Source: Stachybotrys elegans
Lineage: Eukaryota > Ascomycota > Sordariomycetes > Hypocreales > Stachybotryaceae
Direction: 5' to 3'
Length of the DNA: 64,000 bases
NCBI GenBank assembly: GCA_020746835.1
Contig: JAGPNK010000005.1
Span: forward strand, 930,001-994,000
The notes beneath the pieces are model-generated. The model worked only from the letters and a program-made list of their open reading frames with translations, did no database searches and was not told the origin of the DNA. Numbering within the stretch: position 1 is the first letter of the stretch; each line of letters begins with the position of its first letter. The position numbers and the translations under genes were made by a program. Shown here piece after piece: positions 1 through 11,111 of this stretch.

Positions 1-1097
1 TCCACGCAGTTGCTCAGCCCGAGAGAAATTCGCCAGGCAAGCAAAGCTCGTTTCATGTTTCGGAGAAGCGCGGCGACGACGCCGTGGCCACCGTGAAACG
101 TGTCTCCATCGCAGGCCCTTTTGCTACTGTTCGTGTGAAGCCTTCTGCCAAGGCCAGGCCCGCCGTACGCCCATCTTCTTCGTTGGCAGTGCGAAGCAAG
201 CCTACAGACAGCCCAGTACGATCGCATACCCAAGAGCAGAAAGCTGCAGGCCCTCTTGTTAGGTCTCGGTCCACAGCCACACGTTCTTCTGCGCCTAATA
301 CTGTAGTCAAGTCGTCCAAACCGTTGACGGTGCCTAGTTTTGAGCTACCAGGAGAGGCTGTGGCAAGACGCCTCAAGGAGCAGCGGGAAGCACGTGCGGC
401 TCAACAGGCTGAGGCTCAGAAAACGGTCGCTACTCCGACGAGGACCAAATCCACTAGGCAATTGACAAAGCCGACGTTTGAACTGCCTGGCGAAGCCATC
501 TCTCGAAGAAAGCGTGAGGAGAGGGAAGCCAGACTCAAGGCCCAGGAAGAGGAGGAACGGAAGAAGCGCGAATTCAAAGCACGCCCCTTTCGACACACCA
601 TTGGCCCGGGAATGATCCCGCGAGAAACCTTGGCAAGCCTCGCTCGCCAGGGCAAGGCCCCTTCTAGTGATGATGTCGATGGGAAGCCAGCAACGACGAG
701 AGCCAAACGCATGTCGCTACTGGAGGGCTCGGCAGATCAAGGACCAGTCCTTTCAACCCAGGTTCGAGGGAGAAATTCGATGGTGCCGGCATCAGATAAC
801 GCTAGTCGCGCAACCTCGACATCTACAGGTAGCCTTGGGAAGCGGAGCAGCATCTCTGCTCTCGACACGGCCTCTCAGAAGTTGCGAGGGAAAGCAATCT
901 TCACCAGGGACAATAGCTTGACCCAGGAGCGACAGCGTGAGAAGCTAGAGAGAGAGGAAGCGGCTCGGCGCGCCAGAGAAGAGGCTGCTGAACGCTCACG
1001 TCTTGCTAGCCGCGAATGGGCTGAGAAACGGCGTCGCCGAGAACTGGCCATGAAGCAAGCGATGCAGACAAATGCCCAACCAAGGACAGGCAATTGA
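1..1097 (+). CDS. 3' part of a TPX2-like coiled-coil protein (5' end outside window)
   Basis: One frame stays open from the left edge (first full codon at base 3) to a TGA at 1095-1097, so the gene begins before the window. The visible ~364 residues are basic and low-complexity. A module reading roughly KPxFELPGEAxxRRxxEERE occurs twice (codons starting near 330 and 460). The second copy runs into a charged helix and the motif EFKARPF, the arrangement of the C-terminal TPX2 domain (PF06886) of spindle-assembly and microtubule-binding proteins. A second highly charged Arg/Glu/Ala helix lies near the C-terminus (about 920-1060). A microtubule or spindle role is inferred from this resemblance only; any coiled-coil cytoskeletal protein would be an alternative. 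No intron is needed in the visible part. Confidence 0.7.
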   Translation, partial: HAVAQPERNSPGKQSSFHVSEKRGDDAVATVKRVSIAGPFATVRVKPSAKARPAVRPSSSLAVRSKPTDSPVRSHTQEQKAAGPLVRSRSTATRSSAPNTVVKSSKPLTVPSFELPGEAVARRLKEQREARAAQQAEAQKTVATPTRTKSTRQLTKPTFELPGEAISRRKREEREARLKAQEEEERKKREFKARPFRHTIGPGMIPRETLASLARQGKAPSSDDVDGKPATTRAKRMSLLEGSADQGPVLSTQVRGRNSMVPASDNASRATSTSTGSLGKRSSISALDTASQKLRGKAIFTRDNSLTQERQREKLEREEAARRAREEAAERSRLASREWAEKRRRRELAMKQAMQTNAQPRTGN

Positions 1098-1624
1098 AGA
1101 GATGAACCACATCCTCGCCAGTCCAATCTACATACTGCCGCCCATACATGGACGGTGCCAGACGAACTACATTTCTTTTTGTCAGGAATACTGAGCAATC
1201 AGGTTGGGAGTATTACGGTGTTTGACATCCCGGACTTGATTTCAACGGGGCGTCAAGCGCAAGAGTCAGGAGTTGGAACGTGTTTATAGCCTCTGGCAGT
1301 CACTGCAACCTTCTTTCGTTGAATTTCTTTACATTCTAGTGTTTTAAACTTCGGTTACTGGAATTCCACACCAATATCATTTTGTAGTTTAGTCAAACCA
1401 ATGCAGTTGCTTTCATCAACATCGCGTGGTATCATGCATGGCTTCTTGGTGTTGGACAAGTAGAGAGAGAGTGTGGGCGTAGAATTGCTAAGAGCCCCGC
1501 GTAGCAGCTCACAAGTCGTTTTTCACCCACTTACATCACGGCAACCATTTTACCAAACAGACCAATCCCGCACGCGATTCTTCGAGACTCTTAATCAAAA
1601 CTCGCCATCTTTGGTGCGCCCACC
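1098..1624. other. Intergenic region between TPX2-like gene and carboxylesterase
   Basis: It holds the 3' flank of the upstream gene and the promoter of the esterase. A CCAAT pentamer occurs at about 1561-1565, roughly 60 bases before the esterase start. I see no further gene. Confidence 0.6.
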
Positions 1625-3304
1625 ATGGAACCATGCGTCACGGTAAACGGCTGCGCCATAATGGGTAAAACCCTCGCCGCGTCTCACGAGGTGCCCCGGC
1701 CTGTCGATGTCTTCTACGGGATCCCGTTTGCACAAGCCGAGCGGTTCCGAGCCTCGCAGCTCCTAGATCCGTCACCGGGGATGAGCCTCAGGGCCTCAGC
1801 ACCAGGCCCCTCGGCGCCGTTTCCCACGGCGCCTCATAACACAGCGGAGAGCCCTCTGACGCTCAACGTGTTCCGGCCTGGCGGCAGAAGCAGTAGCGAT
1901 GAGGAGAAGAAGATGCCAGTAGTGGTGTACATCCACGGGGGAGGGTTCAATTTTGGCCACCCGCTGGAGCGGCACCTGGCGTCGATGCTGGGCTGGGCGC
2001 AGGAGGATATTATGTTTGTGGCGGTCGGGTATCGCCTGGGGCCGCTGGGGTTCATGGCCGGAGAGGACCAGCAAGATGAGCCACGGAACTTGGGCCTTGG
2101 GGACCAGAGGACGGCCGTGGAATGGGTAAGGAAGTGGATTGGGCCGTTTGGAGGCGATGCCGATGCCTTGACGCTCATGGGGATAAGTGCGGGAGCGCAC
2201 TCGGTGAGTGCCTACCGACGAGGCTTGTACATGGTTTTCTGAAGGCTGATGCCGACTCTCCAGATTGGCCATCACATGCTGCACCCTTCGCCACTGCCCT
2301 TCCGCAAAGCCATCCTCGAGTCTGGCTCGGCGACAGCGCGCTCAACGCTCTCAGCAGCGCACCCACGCGTGGCGAGCCAACTGCGCCAGCTCCTCGCCCA
2401 GTGCCACGGCATTCCGCTGTCCAGCATCCCCGTAGACATGCTCCTCGACGCCGCGCTCAGCGTCTTCGCGCAGCAGGTCCCCTCCGTGTCCTGGCCGTTC
2501 CAGCCCGTCGTCGACAACCGTCCGGGCAGCCTGCTCCCGGACACGCCGCTCAACATGTGGGCCGACATGCTGAGCCGTCGCGGCGGCGCGGCGGCGGCAG
2601 GCATGTCCGTCATCACGGGGTTTTGCTCGCACGAGGGCTCCTCGTTCATACGGGGCAAGGCGAGCACGAACGAGGACTTCAGGGCTTTCTTCGCGGCGCT
2701 GATACCCGCGATGACGGCGGCGGATCTCGACGCCCTGGAGGCGCTGTATCCGGATCCCGTAACGGACTCCACCTCTCCGTATAGCAATGTCGGCTTTGGG
2801 CCGCCACAGCAGCGGAGGCTGTACGAGGCGTACGGGCACTACGCGTACATCTGCCCGATTCTGCACACGGCGCATCTCCTGTCGCGCGCGGGCGCCCGCG
2901 TCTACGTCTACGAGTACGCGGCTGTGTCTTCGCCGCTTCGGACTGCCGGCCACGGAGACCACGCGCCCGTCCTGTCGCACGGCATGGTGGGCTTGCGGTA
3001 TCGCCCTGGCCTGGCGGCCGTGGCGGACGAGATGGGCAGGCGGTGGGCGAGCTTTGCGGCTGCGGAGGACGGTGACCTGCGGGGTGGGTGGCCGGCGTTC
3101 CAGAGTCCGCTGGCGGGCGGCGACGGCACTCTGCTTGTGTTCGGGGAGGGGAACGATGAGGCTGCCGGGGGGAGGAATCCCGGTGTGCCTGTGCGGGAGC
3201 GGAGGTTGACGGAGCGGGAGCTCGAGCAGTGTCGGTTCTGGTGGGATAGGATGGAGTTAAGTGAGGGCATGGGGGAGAGAGGATCATCACGGCTGTCGTG
3301 GTGA
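1625..3304 (+). CDS. Carboxylesterase type B (alpha/beta hydrolase)
   Basis: Exons 1625-2203 and 2264-3304 are joined across a 60-nt intron (GTGAGT...CTCCAG), giving 539 residues. The intron falls right after the nucleophile elbow; splicing joins GISAGAHS to IGHHMLHPS, restoring the family pattern G-x-S-A-G-A-x-S-[VI]-G-x-H. Visible family features are FYGIPFAQAERF near residue 30, the oxyanion-hole HGGGFNFG at 104-111, nucleophile Ser188, a candidate acidic residue Glu317 in CSHEGSSF and His423 in AGHGDHAP. There is no signal peptide, and the usual disulphide Cys before LNV is replaced (ESPLTLNV), so an intracellular enzyme is likely. It would hydrolyse carboxylic esters; the substrate cannot be read from sequence. 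The ATG at 1625 sits in a good CACC context. Confidence 0.9.
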
Positions 3305-3791
3305 GCTATACAGTAAAGTTGGAGACAATGGTACGTAACATATGTTCGTTGAAAAGTAAAATCAACAAAGAAGGGGGAGCGAGCCAGAGTATTTTTGATC
3401 ATTGTATTTGCATTTCTGATTTCGAAATTATCTACATATACCCCCTTTTGTCATCATCCAGATTACCAGCCAAAAGTGTCTGTCTGTCTGAGGAGGGTAT
3501 CGCTTTTTGATTTTAGGAAAATCATGTGAGTTGACCGCATTATTTACCCGAAAAGCGCTGGTGGGCTTATATCGCGCCAGTGGTACGCTTGATACAAAGG
3601 AGAAAATATGAAGAGAGAATAGAAGAAAGTGAGAGGGAATCCGTCGAGAGATATGACCAATCAAAGGAAACATTAGAGCCGTTTGGAAGGAAATCCAATT
3701 CGCCGGCCGACTTGTGTTGCTGTGCAAGTCCAAATGTAAGAAGGAAGAGTATCAGAAGTTTCGTTTGTGCGTTTGCCAGGTTGGCCGGTAT
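3305..3791. other. Convergent 3' intergenic region
   Basis: It lies between the stop of the esterase and the stop of the oppositely oriented membrane protein. It is A/T-richer than its neighbours, as expected for 3' ends. No gene or repeat seen. Confidence 0.6.
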
Positions 3792-5234
3792 TTAAAAGTT
3801 TTGAGAAATGCCAACACTTCCTTGCGGGTAGTGCGATGGATTCTCGATGCGAGTGTTGCGTCGCGCGGGGTTGTCACGAATGATGGCCTGGCCGGGCATC
3901 TCGTTGGGCCGAGGGTCGTCAGAGTAGGGGTTCTGGCTGTACTGTTCATAGTAATTGGCACCGCCTCCGTATCCCACGCCTCCGGGGCCATCAGAGCCAT
4001 CCGAACGTCCTGCTGCGCTATAGGAGGAGGCGTTCGAGGCGCCTCTTCGCACGTCGCCGCCGCGGTTGTGAGCGGCCGAAGGTCCCATAGCTCCAAGAAT
4101 CTCGCCGTCGCCAGACATGCGCCTCTCACCAATAAGCGGTTCGCCAGACCTGGCTTCGGAGGCATTACCATTGGTGGGGGAAGTTGTGTCAGAGTAGGCG
4201 ATGCCAGCGACTCCTCCCGACATGGTAGTAGAAGCCTTGTGTCCCGTCGAGCCAGCCAAAGTGGTTCCCCAGCCACGGTAGCCCGAGGAACCCTCCTCTC
4301 TCATTTCCCAAGGCCCATCGGAACCTCCTGACCCAACGACGGGGATAGTAGGGTCGGCATTGGGGTTGTACGAGTAGTCCTCAACCTCCTTGCGTCTCTC
4401 TTCGGCAGCAGCCTGCTTGGCCCTACGTCTCTTCCACCAAAAAAGACCGACAATGGCAATGATGGCAATGGCGACGATTGGGACGACGACACCGATGGCA
4501 ACCGTGGCGCCTTGGTCAAGACCACCACCTTCATTGCCCACGCCATCGAGGGGCTCGGGAATAGATGTCGTGCTGGTAGTGCTAGGCTGGGCAGGCTCCG
4601 GGATACGAGTGGTTATCACTACGGTAGTAGTGGTGCGGTCATCGGCAATAACACTTGTGAAGGTAGTTTCCCTCGGTGGCGCGGTGGTGGTAGTGAGGGT
4701 CGTGCTGTTCTCATTTTCCGAGGACGAGGTGCCCGTAGTCGATTCTGGGGGCACTGATGTGGTTGATGAGGTAGCCGGCGCAGATGGCGTTGACGTCGTC
4801 TCGGAGCTTGGTTCCGAGGACGGAGGCGGCGTCGACGAAGATGGCGGCGGTGGTGGCGGTGTTGAAGAGGTCGGAGGAGGAGGAGGAGACGTTTCCTCGG
4901 GAGGGGCTGATGGGGTTGTCGAGGTTGGATTGTCTACCGGCAGATCGGAGGGAGTCGTGGAGGGGGGGTCCGCAGGATCCGAAGGTGAGGTGGCCGGATC
5001 ACTAACAGGTGGTTGACTGGGTATAGGGCTAGACATTGTGGTGGTTTGTGGGCTGGAGTCGGTACTGAATGTATCTTGAGTATTAGAAGGCGGGTTGGAT
5101 TGTGGCGAGCTGGGCTGCGACGGGCTGGCTTGTGATGGGCTATCCTGGCTAGGACTCGAAGTGCGGTCTTCCTCAGGAGAAGTTCCGTTGGATGAAGGCG
5201 ACTCCGAGGCTTGTCTGGCAGGATGAGCTAGCAT
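3792..5234 (-). CDS. Ser/Thr/Pro-rich single-pass membrane protein, Mid2/Wsc-sensor-like
   Basis: An open frame of 480 residues. Residues 1-240 are almost entirely Ser, Thr and Pro, as in heavily O-mannosylated ectodomains. One membrane segment follows (about 244-266, TVAIGVVVPIVAIAIIAIVG), then a basic stop-transfer KRRRAK and a ~200-residue cytoplasmic tail with the stretch EDYSYNPNADPTIP seen in fungal Mid2-like proteins. This architecture fits a cell-wall stress sensor, but no cysteine-rich WSC domain is visible. The N-terminus is doubtful. The ATG at 5234 gives no signal peptide and lies inside GCTGACATGCTAG, which looks like a branch point plus 3' acceptor, so the true 5' exon (with a signal peptide) may lie upstream between about 5240 and 5700. 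Membrane topology is clear; the sensor role is inferred. Confidence 0.75.
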   Translation of the reverse strand: MLAHPARQASESPSSNGTSPEEDRTSSPSQDSPSQASPSQPSSPQSNPPSNTQDTFSTDSSPQTTTMSSPIPSQPPVSDPATSPSDPADPPSTTPSDLPVDNPTSTTPSAPPEETSPPPPPTSSTPPPPPPSSSTPPPSSEPSSETTSTPSAPATSSTTSVPPESTTGTSSSENENSTTLTTTTAPPRETTFTSVIADDRTTTTVVITTRIPEPAQPSTTSTTSIPEPLDGVGNEGGGLDQGATVAIGVVVPIVAIAIIAIVGLFWWKRRRAKQAAAEERRKEVEDYSYNPNADPTIPVVGSGGSDGPWEMREEGSSGYRGWGTTLAGSTGHKASTTMSGGVAGIAYSDTTSPTNGNASEARSGEPLIGERRMSGDGEILGAMGPSAAHNRGGDVRRGASNASSYSAAGRSDGSDGPGGVGYGGGANYYEQYSQNPYSDDPRPNEMPGQAIIRDNPARRNTRIENPSHYPQGSVGISQNF

Positions 5235-8200
5235 GTCAGCTATGGCGCCCCGGTGGGAGATGCAGATGCGAGGAAGAGAGAAGAAGAGGAGGGGCGGCGG
5301 GAAGGAGAGGGAAGTGAGGGGGCCGTGATGACCATGGGACAGAGAGAGGCGTATCAGGCCGAAGGTTTCAGGTAGGGAGAGAAGAAAGGGAAAAGGTCAA
5401 AGGCAAGCGAGGTTGGTGCTCGGGCTAGCGACAGAACGATCTAGCACAAGAGTCAAAGGTAGGCTGAGGGGTGGTATGAAAGGCGGACGACGGAAGACGG
5501 GAAGAGAGATGGGTGTGGTGGCGGCAGAGGGTGGCGGCGAGAGGCATCGATCGATGAACAGCGACAAAGAGGACAAGAGGCTGGAGTGGACCGAGCGACC
5601 CAGAGATGCAGAAGGTGGTGGAGAAGGAGGTGTGAGCTAAACAAACATACCAAGAGTCCAGAGTCCAGCGTAACGTCAAGCGTCAAGCGTCAGAGGTGCG
5701 CCGAGAAACAAACAGGACTGCGAGAGATGATCGCGAAGAGGTTATGCAGAGTGTGCGGCTGGACAAGACGTAATGTAATAATGCCAACAAGAACTGGGTG
5801 AGCGGAACCGACAGCGCTGGTCAGGAGAGACGAGGCCCGGGCGCTGGGGAGCTGGGGACTTGCCGACAAACAAGCTCGATGTTAGGTGACGAGTGACGGG
5901 TGACGGAGGAACCAAGGCGAGGAAGAGAAAGGATGAGATAATGATGGATGGCCCTGTCGAAGGAAAGGAGTCCAAGGTTTGGTTGCACCAAAAAGTTGGA
6001 AGTGACTGGGTGGGTAGTTTAGAAAAAGAGCCCGACGGCGGGAATGAATGGGCGCGGCCAGGCAAGACGAATGATGGTCGCCAAGCAACTGGGCCCAAAA
6101 TCTAGAGAACCAAGAGCCAGACGGTCGAGAGAGACAAGAGAAGCAGAAGCACCGGGGAGCCGAAGCGTGTCGTAAGAGACCCGTGTCTCAGATGCCAGGG
6201 CGGCGTTTTTTGTTTTTTTTTTTTGGTTTGTTTGTTTTGTTTCGCCTCTAAGCACACGGGTGGGTTTTCTCCTTCTTTTCTTTTTCTTGTTCCCTTTCTC
6301 AGTGCCCCACGAACGTCGACGGGTTCTGGGACGCGAGGAATGCGAAGAAAATTGGGAGGGATGAGGAAAAAAAGAGAGAGGTGGTGCGAAAGGAGAGAGA
6401 AATGAACAGGCAAATTTGCGGCTGGGAACCTGGGAAACACGCTCACGAGGGTTAGAGGTAAGCGCAGGGCACAGCTCTAGCAGGCCAGAGCGGCAGCTGG
6501 ATGGCAACACGGGACGACGGGGGGATCCCGGTGGGAGGACGACGTGGATTCGCTGCGAGGCTGTGCCAAGCGGGCTAGACGGGCGACATGGCCTCAGTAT
6601 AGGGACCTTTGGGGGGTCCCGTACATTATTGGGCGATGGACAGGGGTAGTAGGTTAGGTGGTTGTTCTGTTAATCCGTAGGCGGTAGGTGGACTCTCTGA
6701 ATCGCACCACCACCCACCACCGCTTCGCCGTCGCCGCCGCCGCTCACCAGTAACCTGCTTGCCAGGGGCAGCCTCGAGCCGAGTCTAAGGAATGACGGCA
6801 AGTTGGAATTTTTCAATTTTTATTTTTCTCTTCGATTCATTTTCAGGGCGCGTCCCCAAAAAATCGAGGCTGAAGGGACGATCAACGGGGCGTCACTAGA
6901 GCCGCCACCCATCGCTTCGTATCGGGGTGAGAAAACAAGAATAGCACGCAGAGAGGCCGTGAGAAAAATGTCATCAGCCACTAAGGGTCCGTCCCCCGTA
7001 ATATTGGCCCATTCCTGCCACTCGCTGCACGCGCGTGGAGCAGACGTGCATGTAAAATGCACTTCAATACGACAAGTCGCTTCTCTCTCCACCACTGCAG
7101 ATGCATAGACATGTACGGGATATTTTGTCCCGTGGCTGTGCACGAGCACTATTCACAGATATGCAGAACCGTGACAATTGACATACCGAGAGTTCCTATC
7201 CAGAAGTCTCGTGATGCGGTCCACAAGCATCAGCATATGCAGCTGCATCCTTCCACGATACCCATCTCTTCTCACGTACCTGTAGGCCACACTGCATCTC
7301 AACAATACGCATCTCGCGGTTTCCTTTCTTTCCTTTTTCTTTCCCTCCTCTCTCCTTCGTAGCACCGCCCGTTTCACCCATAGCCGTTTCCAACCAAGTT
7401 TTCTTACGGAACCCTCCCAACCTGAGACGGGACGGCCTGTAACCCGTATGAAATCATACCACGGCGTAACAACCTCACCTCTACGTCAGAACAATTAACG
7501 GAAAAAGAACCAGGCGCGGGTCCGATCTGCGCATGTACTGCAGCACATCGAGCCCGCGCGATCCCCTGGCGCCGTTGACCGAAGATCTTGTCGCTTTATG
7601 GTATCTCCTCCAGTGGCCTCGAGATGGTGTGCCTTGGTAGATCCCTTGCCTATATCCCCGAGGCCACCACCATTAGTTGGCTGCAGATACGGCATACACT
7701 AGGTAATCTGCAACCCGTTCGTCCAGCCTGCAAAGTGGCAAGAGACTGTGGTGAGAAAATGGAAAGTCGAGGGCCACGGGACCATGGTTCTAGAACTCCA
7801 GTGTGTAGTGCCTGCAGTGCAGTTCATCGTCAAACTCTCGGCCAGCGAGCATCTTTGAGGAAGAAGCGCCGAGGCGATGACCGCCTTGTCGTCATTGGTA
7901 GGTCCATGCATCATCCAGCCAATATCCGTCCAAAGCTCAGGCCCCAGCTCGCTAGCAGCGTCAGAGTAGTCGTCGACGATGTCTCGCCCAGCATTAGCCA
8001 ATGTGACCAGGCTGGCTATCACACACACTCATTCGCAGCAACTTTGCTTCTCTCTCTTGCGCCCATCTCCACTGATCCTCTCCTCTCTCGTCTTCAACAA
8101 TCGGCGTGCCGAGAGCCTACTATCGAGTCTCCACGCTCGCTCGGGCTCCGCCGCCACACGTATTCCACCTCCGTCCAATGCCTGTCGCGCGCCCCGGTTG

Positions 8201-8804
8201 GCCCACGCCGAGAACGCCATAGCCCTTGAGCCAATCAATCCTTCTTCATGCAAGCTCCCCAATACACTTGCTTGCCGTGGGCGAGCTGGATTCTTTCAGA
8301 TTGCTTCATACCAGTACGTGACCGCCGGAAGTTGCATCATGTCTTAGCCTCTGTCTCTGCCCTGTTTGCACAATAACAAGATGCGTCAAGGAATGCCATG
8401 CACGTCAACTGTCCCAGTATGCAACCACCTCTCTGCTGCCCAATTTGCTCCCCAAATGCTTGAGACAAATGGCGTGACGACACATCAAGCACACATCTTC
8501 CGGGAACCGACACTTGGACAAGCAATTGGATGCAAATTTTCATGTACAGCTGTGCTTGCAGCTTATTGTACGCCTTTATTTACAAGTCCTAACAATGGAT
8601 GCTATCCAAGCGCTAGCTGTCTGTTTGTCGTGGGGTTGGTTTTCCAATCCTCTCTCTCTATATATGCAAAGCCGGCTTGAGCCGCCCAAAAAGTTCGTGA
8701 ACCCGTGATTACTCCGCGGAAACCTAGAAAAATAATTAAAGCAATACCATGCCATGCGCGCTATTCAAGCTCCAGAATGTTCATGTCACGCCGCCAACGA
8801 CACA
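5235..8804. other. Long gene-poor intergenic region (about 3.6 kb)
   Basis: Read on the minus strand, the part from 5235 to about 6500 is pyrimidine-rich and probably holds the promoter, long 5' leader and possibly a missing first exon of the sensor-like gene. The rest shows only short overlapping ORFs in competing frames without recognisable domains. No tRNA or transposon protein was seen. The far end is the 3' flank of the next minus-strand gene. Confidence 0.5.
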
Positions 8805-11111
8805 TCAAGGACGAATACCCCAGTTGGGCTTGAGCTGGTTCTCGAGGGCCGCTTGCGTGAAGACTGTATCCTCCGGCAGTCGGCTCACACGTCCAGCGCC
8901 GCTTCGGATGGCATTGAGTTGAGTGTTGGAAATTCCACTGCGGTTGCTTCGGATGCTGCCCGCATCACTCATCGTGTCCGAGTCCTTGAATTTCTTAGGA
9001 GGAGCGAAGTCCAGGTTGGTGAAGGTGAAAGACTTGCGCAACGAGTGACTATTATCAAGTTAGTATGCATGCATTGCGGAGTAAGAATCATTTATATAGG
9101 ATGACTTACGGGCTGGGAATTGCCCCAAGCTCGTCAAAGGCGGTGACCAGAGGTGACGACACCGGAATCGAAGGCTGCTGGTAAGGACGTCTCTCGCCAA
9201 AGGGGCTCTGAGAACGGCCAGCAACCTGGTCCTTGTACGAGGTTGGGGGTGCGAAGTCGGCAGCGTTGATAATGGCAAACGAGTCATCCTTGAGCTTGGA
9301 TGGCGTAGGCAGGGTCGTCAGGTCACCAGGCGGCGGTCCCTTTCGCTTTGGCTGCATGCGGCCCATCATCCTGCCCGAGGCAGATGAGTCTGGTCGGGGG
9401 CCAAAGGCAGATGAAGTTCCAGAGCCACGGGGTCCTGCTGCGGAGCCGGCTCGGAGTCGTCGAGGTCCTCCGGGCATGTTCATGCCACCCATCGATCCGT
9501 GAGGTCCATGGGCTCCGCGTGGGCCACGAGGACCGCCTGGGCCAGGCATGGGACGACGTCCGGCAGGAGGGGGCGTCATAGCACGACGCGTGACAGGCTG
9601 GGCATACGGCATGACAAAGGCGTTCGAGTCCGCATCGTAGTAGGTAGCATCACCCAGATAGCCTGCATCGTAGTCTTCGTAGTAATCACCTCCTCCCTGA
9701 CGACCACGGGGCATTTCCGGCATCTCCGGCACAGGGCCAGCTTGGGAGTCGTCAAAGTACTCCTTGTAGAAAGAACGAATCCTATTGGCACGATACTCAG
9801 GGTCCTCAGACTCGGTAACCTCGTCAGGGGGGAGGGGTCGGAAGCCGACGGACAATCTCTTGTTGGACTGAGCCGGGACAGCCAGCCCAGCGCTTGCAGG
9901 CTCTTGACCCTTCGTAGACTGCTGAGGACCATCGTCATCATACTGGGGTCTGTACTCGTCCGAGTACACCGAAGTCCTGATCTGGGGTTGAGAGGCAGAG
10001 GTGGGTGACGACGGGCCAGTTCTATCAGAAGTAACAGGCTCCGGATTCCGGGGCGAGCCGCCAGGCTTGGGGAAATCCAAGTCAAACCCTCCAAAGTCCG
10101 ACTCCTGGTGCCGCTGGAGAAGCGTGGGAGGAGCAGGGCTGGCTTGTCTGCTCAGAGGATCTCTGGTGAGAGCGGCAGGAGGAGTTTGAACATCGGGCAT
10201 GTGAAGCTCATCCGAGTGACGGTTGTTGCTGATACTGTTGGTGTTGGAGGGATACGGCGAATCGACAACCTCGGGAACAACAGGCTCCTTGATCGAGCCG
10301 ACCATGGAGTGCCGGGCTGGCTTCTGCGCGGCAGGCTCAGGGGGGTAGGGCATGTCAACATAGGGAGACATGGGCGTGGTGGGAGACATGGGCTGCTTAG
10401 GCAAAGAGTTGGTCCGGGGAGCGGGCTTGATGGTGCCAGCTGCTGATCTGCCGGTGATGACGGATGTGCGCCTGCTGTACAGAGAAGGGTCTCTGTTAGG
10501 GTTGAAGGAGCGAATAGAGCCGGCGTCGCTACCAGCGTGGACAAGTCTGTATGGGTCATGGGGATTCGGCAGGCCGCGAGCCAAAGTATGGATAGATTCC
10601 TGGGATTGATGGGCTCCGGGGGGCAACAGGTAGGGCGAGGAGAGGTTCATGTCCATCGATAGCTGGCCAGGGCGATGGAGTTGCTTCTCTCCGAATCCAA
10701 GGATACTCTTGCGCTTGGACTTCTTCATCGGGCCCTCGTCGAGGCCAAAATCAAGGTCTTGGTTTGGATCCTTAGCATCCTCCATTCTCTGACGGCGGAT
10801 GTTGCGTCGGTAGAGGAAGCCAATCGCAATCAAAATCGCGACAAGAGGGATGCTGTACGCCGTTAGTCACGAGTGGGCATGCGTTAGTTCAGAGCGTTGA
10901 CTTACACAATACCGAGAATGATGGGCAGGCGGGTATTTTCGATCGTGATGGGTCGCTCACAGGCGTTTCCAGCACCGGTAGCGACGCATTCTTCCGCCTC
11001 CTGGCGAGTCGCCAGCTTGCTCGTAACATTGTCTTCCGTAACCAGAGTCCGGCGAATGTTGATACGGGGCTGCAGGACATAGCCTGTGCCCTGGAATGGT
11101 GTCGTTTCCAT
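8805..11111 (-). CDS. Single-pass membrane protein with long Pro/Ser-rich cytoplasmic tail (SKG6-like)
   Basis: Three exons, 11111-10906, 10852-9110 and 9048-8805, encode 730 residues. Intron 1 (53 nt) has GTAAGT and a GACTAAC branch; intron 2 (61 nt) has GTAAGT and ATACTAAC. Splicing across intron 1 creates the membrane helix: RLPIILGIV joins IPLVAILIAIGFLYRRN (about residues 61-82), followed by a basic anchor and the acidic stretch DPNQDLDFGLDEG. The ~65-residue N-terminus lacks a signal peptide, so the helix probably acts as signal anchor. The tail is disordered, rich in Pro, Ser and Gly, with an Arg/Gly/Pro patch near residue 440. This resembles fungal SKG6/Axl2-type polarity or wall-integrity proteins, but the family assignment rests on layout only. 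The last exon ends in NQLKPNWGIRP. Confidence 0.8.

Noticed and set aside
7588..8229. 213-codon plus-strand ORF (and a 109-codon minus-strand ORF across it)
   Set aside because: Two long frames overlap on opposite strands, neither has a domain, membrane pattern or plausible splice partner.
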